Shown in pieces: positions 36,701 through 49,335 of a DNA stretch of 64,000 bases. The stretch is from positions 2,532,501 through 2,596,500 of the forward strand of contig NC_089444.1 in NCBI RefSeq assembly GCF_026210795.1. The letters run 5' to 3'. The translations under genes and the position numbers were made by a program. The stretch's first letter is position 1. The number at the start of each line of letters is the position of its first letter. The DNA is from Rhizophagus irregularis. Its lineage: Eukaryota; Glomeromycota; Glomeromycetes; Glomerales; Glomeraceae. The notes beneath the pieces are model-generated. The model ran no database searches. It was not told where the DNA came from and saw only the letters and a program-made list of their open reading frames with translations.

Positions 36701-37706
36701 TGTATGAATAAACAAAATCAATAAACAATCACATGATCACGTGTTATGATGAATAAAATAAGTTTAAAAATTCCGTACATTCCGTATACATTAATTTTTT
36801 TGAATTGTGTATTAAATATAATGGGTTATTCCCTTGTTTCCCTTCTCTAGTATTATGTAGTTTTCTCAATTTTTGCTTAAATTTAACCGTTTATTAACCC
36901 CAGTGCCGATTTTAGACGGTTCGGCAATTAAGTATTAAAATAAAATTTAGCTTTCATACAAATTTGCATCTCTGGGTTGAAGTCAAAAAAAAAATAGGAA
37001 GAGTTACCCTAATAGAAACTTTTCAAATAAGTATTGTTTTATCAAATAAAAGGTTGAAACAAAGTAGTTAGAAACCTAAAGAATAAAAAGCTTACTAAGA
37101 GAAAACTTTAAAACATTTGTGCAGCCATATAATTTTTTAACATGTTATATGACATAACCGGTGTTTGCTATATATTTATTCTTGTATTTAAAATATTTTT
37201 ATTTTTTATTATTACTACATATATTTCTTAAATATTTTTTTTTAAATTAGTACCATATTTCACTGTTATTAAACTTAATTTCAAATATGATAATTTTAAT
37301 GTCGGTATGATTTCTCATGATCTAATAGGTATGGTAAGATAAAATTTAATTCATTGGATGAGATGAATCCAATGATATGATTTCATAATTTTGAATGAAT
37401 ATTGACTGAGATATTATCAAAAGATGCTTATTTTTGGCTATAATACTAAACGTGGGTGCTTAATTTTGAGGAGAGGGTGCTTAATAATGGTTAAATATAG
37501 TATTTGTTATATAATTGTTTAATGTATTATAAAATTTTTGCCATAATACTTGAAATTAATTACTATCATCATGTATTATGCAAATATAAACACTAAAACT
37601 ATCTGAGCTAAAGTATTACTATGTAATTTATTACTTTTTATTTTTTTTTTTTAACTCTCACTCATCATGCATCTTCTTTACAACTTCTTTCTCTTCTTTA
37701 TGTAAT

Positions 37707-37810
37707 CCCTATAAAAAATTTTTCAGAAAAAAGATCATGTGTTTGAGTTTTTTCGGAATAAAAAATAAAAAAATGATCATTTATTGGCAGAATTTTTTTT
37801 ATAGTAGGGA
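37707..37810. mobile_element. CCCTATAAAAA-type MITE (about 104 bp)
   Basis: The left end 'ccctataaaaaatttttcag' and the right end, inverted 'tccctactataaaaaaaatt', converge on inner words 'gatcatg'/'atgatcat'. It is short enough to be a near-perfect foldback. Flanking duplication is not clear. Confidence 0.6.
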
Positions 37811-38213
37811 ATGCATTTCTTGCCCTCTTTATGCCGTATTTTTGTGGCAGCTGCACAAATATACAATAATTTAGATAATTTGGATTGATAATTTTATTAA
37901 TAAAATAATGTAATTAGATAAAATATACTCATAAAAGATTTAATCTATTTTTAAAATAAATGTTACATAAATAAACTGGAATATTATTCATCACTAATTA
38001 GCAAAGATTCAAATATGATCAAGAGTTAATAAATCAATTATAAATTATTAAACCAAAGGGTTACTTATTACAAAAGTTACATAATAATAATTTGTTTTTG
38101 ATAAATTAAATATTTTCAAACCAAAATTAGCAAAATTTCAGCAGATATTAACTAATGTGATAGGACCATAAAATAATTTGCAAATGTAAATAAGAAACTT
38201 CACTATGCTGGAA

Positions 38214-41200
38214 TTAGATTGCATGATCTAAACATTGAGAATTATCATCATCATTATCATATTTTGGAAGATTTTCTGTAAAAGGGTTAAGTAATCGAGA
38301 TGTGTAAATAGCTTGTGGATGGGTAACTATTTGGTAATTTTCAATTGATGAAAGATTTGCTCTTCTATATTCTTCTGCTTTCTTGAATTGCATTTCAATT
38401 TCTTTATTTTTTACTATGAAGAAATTCCCTCCACATGACTTATAAAATGTCAGGACCAATTCATTTATTTCAAGAATATTTGGTCTATTGTTTAGGTTTA
38501 AATCCCAACACTTTTTCATTAAGTCAATATAACATCTTGGTGCTTCTGGCTCATTTATTTCAGGTCTAATTCCCTTGCAAATATCTAATGCTAAACTACA
38601 ATCATGTGCACGATTGTCAAAAGGTTGTCTTCCAGTTGCTACAAAATACATTATCATACCAAAACTATAGATATCTGATGTTTGAGTATAAGGCTTCCTT
38701 CTTAATACTTCAGGAGCCACATATGGCATGACTCCATAAATTTTAGTTTCATCTATATTACCAACCTCTCCACATAATCCCATGTCTGAAATTGATACAC
38801 AATTACTAAAATCATTTATAATGCTTAAAAATAATATATTTCCTGTGTGAAAATCACGATGAACTAGATTTTTCTGATGAATTTCATTAAGACCATTAAT
38901 AATATTAAGCAATGTGGATAACTTATCTTCCCAACTAAAATACTTATAATTTTCATTTATCCAATGGTTAAAATTACCATCTCTTGCATATTGGAGTACC
39001 ATAATATATTCTTTTGTATCTGGGTTTTGGGATATTCCATATATATTAAGAACATTACTTCTCTTGTTTATTGAGTATTCTTTAACCTATTAATATAGAT
39101 AATGTTTAATATATTATATTTGACTACTTGTCATATTTATAAAATTCTCTATTACAAATGGAATTTCATACCTCATTTAAAAATTTATCAGTTATATTTT
39201 GGAAATTTTTTAAACATTTCAGGGCAATTATTCTATTTGGATCCCTACTGTATAAATTTTTATCCAAATTATATACTAGTGGACCATTCTTCCATTCTGC
39301 TGAATATACTGTAGAAAAGCCACCTTTACCTATTTCTTTAATGTTATTAAATTGACTGTATGATATCCACTCAAATATTATATCATTATAATTATTTACT
39401 TTTAATTGCATTTTATGAATGAAATTATCAATTTTTTCATTTCCACTAATCCAATTTACCAAGTTTATAGAATTATTTTGAACCAAAATATATTCTCCTG
39501 TATCAAGTTTTTGAGTTATTCCATATAATACTTGAAATGCTTTATGCTTTGTTGGGTATTTTTTAACCTAAATATAAATAAAAGAAATTGTTAATAATAA
39601 TAATTTAAAAAAGGTACCTAATAATATTGATAAAAATTTCATACCTCATTTATTAAAGAATCAATGGATTTTTGAGAATTATGTAAACATTTTAATACAA
39701 CTTCTTTATTTGAATTTCTTGTATAATCTTCAAGACTATATTTTTTGTAAAATGGACCATCCTTCCATATTGCTGAATATACTGTTATAAGACCATTTTT
39801 GTCTGTCTCTTTAATTTCATTAAACTGATTATATGGTATCCACTCAAACACTCTATCATCATGCTCACTAATTTTTAATTGCCTTTCTTGAATAAAATTT
39901 TCAATTTTTTCATTTCCACTAATCCAATTTGCCAAGTTTATAGAATTATTTTGGACCAAAATATAATCTCTTGTATCTGGATTTTGAGATATTCCAAACA
40001 ATATATGAAATGCTTTAAGTTTTGTTGAATATTTTTTAGTCTGAATATAAATAAAAATTGTTATAAATGTATTTGTCAAAAAAATATTTTTAAAAAAATT
40101 TCATACCTCATTTATTAAAGAATCAATGGATTTTTGTGAATTATGTAAACATTTTAAAGCAACTTCTTTATTAAAATCTCTTGCATAATTTTTATCCCAT
40201 ATACTCATTTTACATAATGGACCATCCATCCATATTGCTGAATATACTGTTATAAGGCCATTTTGGCCTGTTTTTTTTATTTCATTAAACTGATTGTATG
40301 GTATCCATTCAAATACAATATCATCATGATCATTAATTTTTGATTGCATTTCTTGAATGAAATTATCAATTTTTTCATTTCCACTTGTCCAGATAAGAAC
40401 TAAAAAATAATCTCCTGTATCTGGATTTTGAGATATCCCATATAATGCTTGAAATGCATTATGTTTTGTAGGATATTTTTTAGCCTAAATATAAATAAGG
40501 AAATAAGTGGAATTGTAAATATATTATTTAAGAAAAATATTTAAATATTTAAAATAATTTCATACCTCAGTAATTAAAGAATAAATAGATTCTTGTGAAT
40601 AGTGTAAACATTTCAAATTAACCTTTTTATTTGAGTTTCTAGTGTATTCACCATACTGGTTATGCAATGGACCATCCTTCCATATTGCTGAATAAACTGT
40701 TATAAGTTCATTTTTGCTTGTTTCTATAATTTCATTAAACTGACTGTATGGTATCCATTCAAGAACTATATCATCATGATCATTAATTTTTAATTGCCTT
40801 TCTTGAATGAAATCATCAATTTTTTCATTTCTACTGATTTGACATGATAATAAATTTGTATTATCATTTTGAACCAAAATATAATCTCCTGTATCTGGAT
40901 TTTGAGATATTCCATACAATACTTGAAATGCATTTTTGTCTGCTAAATATCTTTCAGCCTAAATATAAATAAAAGAAATTATAAATGTACTAACTAAAAA
41001 AAGTTACTTTAACGTACATTTATAGAATTTACTTACCTTTTTTATTAAAGTATTAATGGATTCTTGTGAGTTATGCAAACATTTTAATGTAACTTTTTTA
41101 TTTAAATTTCTTTTATATTCACCATAATGATAATGTAAAGGACCGTCCTTCCATATTGCTGAACATATTGTTATAAATTCATTTTTACCTGTTTCTATAA

Positions 41201-44200
41201 TTTCATTAAACTGATTGTATGGTATCCATTCTAGTACTATATCATAATCATCATTAATTTTCAATTGCCTTTCAAGAATGAAATCATAAATTTTCACATT
41301 TTTACTGATTTGATTTGCCAAGTTTATAGAATTATTTTGTACCAAAATATAATCTCCTGTATCCGAATTTTGGGATATTCCATACAATACCTGAAATGCT
41401 TCATATTTTATTGGATATTTTTTAGCCTAATTATATTAAAGAGATTGTATATAATAAATTTTAAAAAAGTGTTTAAACATTTAAAGAAATTTATACCTCA
41501 TTTATTAAACATTCAATAGATTCTTGTGAATTATGTAAACATTTTAAAGTAACTTCTTTATTTGAATTTCTTGTGTATTCACCATACTGGTAATGCAATG
41601 GACCATCCTTCCATATTGCTGAATATACTGTTATAAGTTCATTTTTTCCCGTTTCTTTAACTTCATTAAACTGATTGTATGGTATCCACTCAAGCACTAC
41701 TATACCATCGTAATCATCAATTTTTAGTTGCCATTCTTGAATAAAATCATCAATTTTTTCATTTTTACTTATCCATATATAATTACTTAGAACCAAAATA
41801 AAATCTTCTGTATCCGGGTTTTGAGATATTCCATACAATACTTGAAATACATCTTTATCTGTCAGATACCTTGTGGCCTAAGTATTGATTAAAGTGATTG
41901 TAAATATACTCATTAAAAAAAAAAATACTTAATATTTATAGAAATATCATACCTCATTTATTAAAGAATTAATAGATTTTTGTGAATTATTTAAATGCTT
42001 TAAAGCTACTTTTTTATTTAAGTTCCTAGTATAATTTTTACATAGTTCATTATAAAATAATGGACCATCCTTCCATATTGATGAATATACTGTTATGAGG
42101 CCATTTCTACCTATCTCTTTAATTTCAATAAACTGATTATATGGTATCCATTCAAGCACTTTATCTTCATAGTCATTAGTTTTTAATTGCACTTCTTGAA
42201 TGAAATTATCAATTGTTTCATTTTTACTGATCTGATTTGCCAAATTTGTAGAATTATTTTGAACTAAGATATAATCTCCTGTGTCTGGATTTTGAGATAT
42301 TCCATACAATACTTGAAATGCTTTATATTTTGATGGATATTTTCTAGCCTAATAAGTATAATAGAAGAAATTGTAAATATATTAATAGAAGAAAGCAGTT
42401 ATTTAAAAAAATTTTGTACCTCATTTATCAAAGAAACAACAGAATTTTTTATATTATATAAGCATTTTAAAGCAACTTCCTTATCTGAATCTCTTGCATG
42501 AATTTTATCCCATATGCTCTTTTTATATAATGGGCCATCATTCCATATTGCTATGAGGTCATTTTTCCCTATTTCTCTAACTATATTAAACTGATTGTAT
42601 GGTATCCATTCTAGTACTATATCATCATATTTATTAATATTTAATTGCCTTTCTTGAATGTAATTATCAATTTCTTCATTTCCACTCGTCCAGATGAGAA
42701 CTAAAATATAATCTCCTGAATCTGGATGTTGAGACATACCATATAATAATTGAAATGCTTTATATTTTGTTGGGTAATTTTTAGCCTAAACAAAATATAT
42801 TGTAAGCATACTAATTAAAAATAATATTGAAATATTTGAATAAATTTCATACCTCATTTATTAAACATTCAATAGATTCTTGTGAATTATGTAAACATTT
42901 TAAAGAAACTTCTTTATTTGAATTTCTTTTATAATTACCATATTGATAATACAATGGACCATCCTTCCATATTGCTGAATATACTGTTATAAGATCATTT
43001 TTGCCTGTTTCTTTAACTTCATTAAACTGATTGTATGGTATCCATTCTAGCACTACATCATCATGGTAATTAATTTTTAATTGCCTTTCTTGGATGAAAC
43101 TATAAATTTTTTCATTTTTACTGATCTGATTTGTCAAGTTTACAGAATTATTTTGAACCAAGATATAATCTCCTGTATCCGGATTTTGAGATATCCCGTA
43201 TAGTACATGATATGCATCTTTGTCTGTTGAATATTTTTTAGCCTAAGTATAAATTGAAGAAATTGTAAATCTATCTAATTAGAAAACAATACTTAATATT
43301 TAAAGAAATTTCATACCTCATTTATTAAAGAATCAATGGATTCTTGTGAATTATTTAAGCATTTTAAAGCAATTTCTTTATTTGGATCTCTAGAATCTTC
43401 ATACTGTTCATTATGGCATAATGGACCATCCTTCCATATTGCAGAATATATTGTTATAAGTTCATTTTTGCTTGTCTCATTAATTTCATTAAACTGATTA
43501 AATGGTATCCATTCAAGTTGTATGTCATCATAATCATTTATTTTTAATTTTCTTTCTTGAATGAAATCATTAATTTTATCATTTTTGCTAATCTGATTTA
43601 CCAAGTTTGTAGAATTATTTTGAACAAAAATATAATCTCCTGTATCTGGATATTGTGATATTCCATATAATACTTGAAATTCATCTTTGTTTGTTAAATA
43701 AATTTTAGCCTAAGTAGAAATAATAGAGATAGTAAATATATTAATTAAAAGAAAAATTATTTAAATATTTGAAAAATTAAATACCTCATTTATTAAAGTA
43801 TTAATTGATTTTCGTAAATTATGTAAACACTTTAAAGCTACTTTTTTATTTGAATCTCTTATATAATTTTCATCCCACCAATGCTTTTTATGTAATGGAC
43901 CATCCTTCCATATTGCCGAATATACTGTTATAAGGCCATTTTTGCCTGATTTCTCAATTTCATCAAACTGATTATATGGTATCCATTCAAGCACTATATC
44001 ATCATGGTGAATAATTTTTAATTGTCTTTCTTGAATGAAATCATCAATTTTTTCATTTCCGCTAATCTGATTTGCCAAGATAATAGAACTATTTTGAACT
44101 AGAATATAATCTTTTGTATCTGGATTTTGAGATATTCCATATAATACTTGAAATGCTTCATAATTTATTGGATATTTTTTAGCCTATATAGAAGAAATTG

Positions 44201-47200
44201 TAAGTATACTAATTAAAAAAAGTACTTAATTAAAGAAATCTTATACCTCATTTATTAAAGAATCAATGGATTTTTGTGAATTTTGTAAACATATTAAAGC
44301 AATTTCTTTATTTGGATTTCTTTTATATTCACTATATTGACAATTCAATGGACCATCCTTCCATATTGCTGAATATACTGTTTTAAAGCCATTTTTACTT
44401 GTCTCTTTAATTTCACTAAACTGATTGTATGATATCCATTCAAGTACTATATCTTTATATTCATTAATTTCTAATTGTTTTTTTTGAATAAAACTATCAA
44501 TTTTTTCATTTCCACTATTCCAATTTACCAAGTTTATAGAATTATTTTGAACCAAAATATAATCTCCTGTATCTGAATTTTGAGATATTCCATATAATAT
44601 GTGAAATGCTTTATATTTTGTTAGATATTTTTTAGCCTAATAAATATAATAAAAGAGATTGTAAATATATTAATTAAAAAAAATACTTAAGAAATTTCAT
44701 ACCTCATTTATTAAATAATCAATGGATTTTTGTGAATTATGTAAACATTTTAAAGCAACTTCTTTATTTGAATCTCTAGTATAATTTTCATACTGTTCAC
44801 TATAGTGTAATGGACCATCCTTCCATATTGCTGAATATACTGTTGTAAGACCATTTTTGCCTGTCTCTTTAATTTCATTAAACTGATTATATGGTATCCA
44901 TTCAAGCACTATATCATTATAGTCATTAATTTTTAATTGACTTTCTTGAATAAAATTATCAATTATTTTATTTCCACTTGCCCAGATAAGAACAAAAATA
45001 TAATCTCCTGTATCTGGATTTTGGGATATCCCATACAATACTTGAAATTTATTATACTTTGTTGGATATTTTTTAGCCTATATCAATATATAAATAAAAA
45101 AAATTGTAAATGTATTATTTAAGAAAATATTTAAGTAGTTGAAAAAATTTCGTACCTCATTTATTAAAAAATCAATGGATTCTTTTGAATCATGCAAGCA
45201 TTTTAAAGCTACCTTTTTATTTGAATTTCTTGTATATTTTTTTTTCCGCTTATTCCAATACAATGGACCATCCTTCCATACTGCTGAATATACCGTTATA
45301 AGGTTAATTTTGCCTGTCTCACTAATTTCATTAAACTGACTGTATGGTATCCATTCAAGCACTATATCATTATGATCATTAATTTTCAATTGCCTTTCTT
45401 GAATAAAATTATCTATTTTTTCATTCTTGCTAATCCAATTTGTCAAGTTTATAGACTTATTTTGAATTAAAATATAATCTCCTGTATCTGAATTTTGAGA
45501 TATTCCATACAATACTTGAAATGCATCATTGTCTGTTAAATACCTTTTAGCCTTAATATAAGTAAAAGAGATTATAAATGTAATAATTAAAAAAAGGTGT
45601 TTAATATTTAAAAAAATTCCATACCTCATTTATTAAAAAATCAATGGATTCTTGTGAACTATGTAAGCATTTTAAAGCAACTTCTTTATTAGGATCTCTT
45701 GTATAATTACTCCATTCATACTTTTTGTGTAATGGACCATCTTTCCATATTGCTGAATACACTATTATAAGGTCATTTTTGCCTGTCTCTTCAACCTCAT
45801 TAAACTGATTGTATGGTATCCATTCAAGCACTATATCATCATAGTTAATAATTTTTAATTGTCTTTCTTGAATGAAATCATCAATTTTTCCATTTCCACT
45901 GATCCAATTTGTCAAGTTTATCGAATCATTTTGAACAAGAATATAATCTCCTGTATCTGGATTTTGAGATATTCCATATAATACTTGAAATCCTTCATAT
46001 TTTGTTTGGCATTTTTTAGCCTATATAGAATAAATTGTGAATATATTAATTGAATGTAAAGTAATTAAATATCAAAGAAATTTTATACCTCATTTATTAA
46101 AAAATCAATGGATTTTTGTGAATTATGTAAACATTTTAAAGCAACTTCTTTATTTGGTTCTCTTGTATAATTTTTATCCAATATACTCTTTTTACATAAT
46201 AACCCATCTTTCCATATTGCTGAATATACTGAAATAAGATCATTTTTCCCTGTCTCTTTAACTTCATTAAACTGATTGTATGGTATCCATTCAAGCACTA
46301 TATCATCATATTCATTAATATTAAATTGCCTTTTTTGAATAAAATTATCAATTTTTTCATTTTCACTGATCCAATTTGTCAAGTTCCTTTGAACAAGAAT
46401 ATAATCTCTTGTATCTGGACTTTGAGATATTCCATATAATACTTGAAATGCATCTTTGTCTGTTGAATACCTTTTAGCCTAAGTATAAATAAAAGAGATT
46501 GTAAACATAATAATTAAAAAAAGGTGCTTAATACTTAAAGAAATTCCATACCTCATTTATTAAAGTATCAATGGATTCTTGTGAATTATTTAAACATTTT
46601 AAAGCAACTTCTTTATTCGATTCTCTAGTATAATTTTCATACTGTTCATTATAAAATAATGGACCATCCTTCCATACTGCGGAATATACTGTTATAAGTT
46701 CATTTTTGCCTGTCTCTTTGATTTTACTAAACTGATTATATGGTATCCATTCAACCACTGCTTCATCATATTCATTAATTTTTAATTGCCTTTTTTGGAT
46801 AAAATTGTCGATTTTTTCATTTCCGCTGATCTGATTTGCCAAGTTTATAGAATTATTTTGAATCAAAATATAATCTCCTGTATCTGGATTTTGAGTTATT
46901 CCATATAATACTTGAAATGCATCTTTGTCTGTTAAATATCCTTTAGCCTAAGTATAATAAAAGAGATTGTAAATATACTAAGTTGCTACCCTACGAAAAA
47001 AGAATATCCGGAATTTGTCACCAAAATTGTTCAGAAATTGTCCAGTATACCTATAAATGTCTGGAAAATATTTGAAATTATGAAAAAATATGGCGTCCAG
47101 AATTTTTCAAGTCTGGAATTTGTACAGATATGAAAAATTCAGTACAAATTTCGGATAGACAAAACTGGACTAATTCTGGATACAAAAAATCCTGGACGAT

Positions 47201-48425
47201 CTCTGCACAAAAAAAGCCAGACAAATTCTGGTAGTTGGATAAGATAAAATTCCACAATAAAAAATCAAAAAAATGTAAAAAGTATTTAAAACTTCTGTGT
47301 GTGTACTAAGTAAACTTAAAGAGTAAGCAAAATACTATCAATGATGTTACTTTAAACTGCTATAAACAGTTATCAGTTATTTGTATAAAGGAATATATCA
47401 TTGATATTATGACTTGCTGATCATTTTAGAGAAAAACATTTTTCCGGACAAATTCCAAATCTGGACATCCGGAAAATATTCCAAATCTTGCTGTTTTCAG
47501 GACATTCATTTTGTCCGGAATTCGTACAATTATATTCTGACAATTTCAGAATATTTTCCGGACACATTTTTTTCGTAGAGTTAATTAAAAAAAAAAACAA
47601 ATATAAAAATTTCATACCTCATCTATTAATAAATCAATGGATCCTTGTGAATTATTTAAACATTTTAGAGCAACTACTATATTTGAATCTCTTGTATAAT
47701 TTTCATACTGTTCATTATAGCGTAATGGACCATCCTTCCATATTGCAAAATATACTGTTATAAGGCCATTTTTGCTCGTTTCTTTAATTTCATTAAACTG
47801 ATTGTATGGTATCCATTCAAGTACTATATCATTATAATCATTAGTTTTCAATTGCTTTTCTTGAATAAAGTTATCAATTTTTTCATTTCCACTTGCCCAG
47901 ATAAGAACTAAAATATAATCTCCTGTATCTGGATTTTGAGTTATTCCATACAATACTTGAAATACATCTTTGTTTATGATTAAATATCTTTTAGCCTAAG
48001 TATAAATAGAAGTGATTGTAAATATACTAATATAAAAAAATACTTAATATTCAAAAAAAATATCATACTTCATTTATTAAAAAATCGATGGATACTTGTG
48101 AATTATGCAAACATTTTAAAGCAACTTCTTTATTTGAATCTCGTGTATAATTTTTATCCCACTTACTCTTTTTACATAATGGACCATCCTCCCATATTGC
48201 TGAATATATTGTTACAAGGCCATTTTTACCTGTTTCTTTAACTTCATTAAACTGATTATATGGTATCCATTCAAGCACAATATTGTCATCATGGTCATTA
48301 ATTTTTAATTGCCTTTCTTGAATAAAATCATTGATTTTTTCATTTCCACTGGTCCAATTTGTGAAGTTAGTCTCTAAAAATTCTAGAATATTATTTCCTG
48401 TCAAAGGTATATTCTGAGAAAACAT
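38214..48425 (-). CDS. Kinase gene C: 18 degenerate N-lobe exons plus one complete TKL kinase
   Basis: Predicted 20 exons: 48425-48069, 47995-47618, 46947-46552, 46478-46089, 46020-45625, 45551-45156, 45077-44703, 44636-44247, 44183-43785, 43709-43317, 43242-42853, 42785-42420, 42348-41953, 41877-41497, 41426-41037, 40958-40566, 40484-40107, 40040-39645, 39567-39172, 39086-38214. Every exon is a multiple of three and every junction phase 0; no internal stop was found. The product would be 2742 aa. Exons 1-18 are degenerate N-lobes (mostly GKNGLITVYS or GKNELITVYS). Exon 19 has an intact GKGGFSTVYSAEW, and exon 20 has LVHRDFHTGN, SDMGLC and APEVLRRKPY, ending near residue 2742 with CLDHAI. Exon 12 lacks four residues of the loop (GKNDLIAIW). 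Intron 2 (670 bp) holds a transposon. The start MFSQNIPLT is an ATG. Probably a kinase with a very long regulatory or scaffold arm; ligand unknown. Confidence 0.82.
39645..48425 (-). repeat. Tandem array of 18 kinase N-lobe exons (gene C)
   Basis: This is the longest array: 18 units, mostly about 460 bp apart, with introns of 63-81 bp apart from one interrupted intron. Units are more diverged from one another than in gene B, and recurring subtypes occur: ISKNEKI versus ISGNEKI, variable segments such as HYQYGEYTRNSNKE (exons 11, 14, 15, 16) versus YNEQYENYTRDSN (exons 2, 3, 7). Similar subtypes lie near each other, as expected from local duplication. Confidence 0.88.
46989..47579. mobile_element. 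Transposon-like insertion in intron 2 of kinase gene C
   Basis: The intron is 670 bp rather than about 70. Near its ends stand 'cctacgaaaaaa' (46990-47001) and its inverse 'ttttttcgtag' (47569-47579). The inner sequence on both sides has facing 'gtccggaa' and 'aattgt' words. The intron's normal ending, 'ttaattaaaaa', resumes right after. No coding capacity. A target duplication is not obvious. It resembles the element at 20993-21228 in inner words. Confidence 0.7.
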
Positions 48426-48521
48426 TTTTTCAAAAGCTCGAAATTTTTTTCAAGTAAAACCTTATTTATAATACGTACATACGTACAAGTAACAGGTAGC
48501 ACAAAAATTTTCATAAATAAG

Positions 48522-48531
48522 TATTACGTAA
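48522..48531. promoter_or_regulatory. ATTACGTAAT palindrome upstream of gene C
   Basis: Same palindrome as before genes A and B, here about 97 bp before the ATG, followed by 'gatgtcgatcat'. Candidate bZIP site, inferred from conservation between paralogues. Confidence 0.45.
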
Positions 48532-48969
48532 TGAGGCTTCTTTAGACTTTAGTATGTAAAGTATTTTGATGTCGATCATGTCACAAAAATTATTCGAAAC
48601 AAAAAATTTTTTTTGGTTAAATTTTTTATGGCTTTATTCAATTTTTTTTTTGATAAATACGCACTTTGCATCATGTATAATGTGTATTATGAGTTAAAAA
48701 AAAAAAATCTCCAACTTTGAAATTACACTTGGATCATATTAAAATATTAAATAACAAAGTCACAATAAAACCACATTAATTGAAGTTTTCTCTGATCTCT
48801 TTGACTTGTACAGCAGTATCAGTACATTTATATAAAATATTCAATATATATTGATTTTTTTTATTAATATTTAAATATTGGTATTATTTTTATAGTTGTT
48901 AATATAAAATAAATATATATATAAATTTTTCTTATTTATTACAGTATTTTATAATATTATATGGTTGTT

Positions 48970-49335
48970 TATCTAATTAATTTACATTTTTCGAGTCTTG
49001 GAAACTATCACATTGGTAAGAAGTTAAAAAATAAAAATATAGTTAAATTTTAACTTAAACCTGATATTTTCAAATCATTTATCAACTTGGTTTATTATTT
49101 AGTGCGTAACTTATTATTAAAAATTTTTATAAAATAATTAAAAACGAGCGTGAATTTGATATTAAACATCTTGAACATAAAAAAAAATGGAGCATTGATT
49201 GGTCAAATGTCTTATGACGCATGATTGACATCGATTTCAACCAATCTAAAAACGTTAATTATTTTGTCGTTTCGACATCGGTCTTCTGATTGGTCGAAAT
49301 GGCTGAAATTTAAAAAAGAAATACACTTTGTTAAA
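48970..49335 (+). repeat. Dispersed repeat copy 4 (upstream of gene C)
   Basis: Matches 10420-10935 and 30233-30575 in order and orientation, with 'tttatcaacttggttta', 'acgagcgtgaa', 'tggtcaaatgtcttatg' and 'ggtcttctgattggtcgaaa'. Its distance from the start of gene C resembles that at gene A, which supports duplication of gene plus upstream DNA. Confidence 0.7.

Larger units (their letters stand above)
29864..38213. other. Long gene-poor spacer between recombinase relic and kinase gene C
   Basis: No convincing gene is seen in 8.3 kb. Contents: a dispersed repeat copy (30233-30575), an 82-codon open frame at 30755-31003 whose surroundings recur in decayed form at 11.0 and 49.5 kb, two long inverted-repeat elements (31737-32655 and 33717-34393), and shorter MITEs at 34729-34906, 36571-36700 and 37707-37810. 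The tract at 36050-36200 resembles 61770-61880. Open frames at 32784-32999 and 35087-35332 have no homology or splice context that I can support. Confidence 0.6.

Noticed and set aside
45078-45629. Extended open frame starting MRYGIFLN
   Set aside because: The added N-terminal part is intron sequence that happens to lack stops; the acceptor at 45552 defines the exon.
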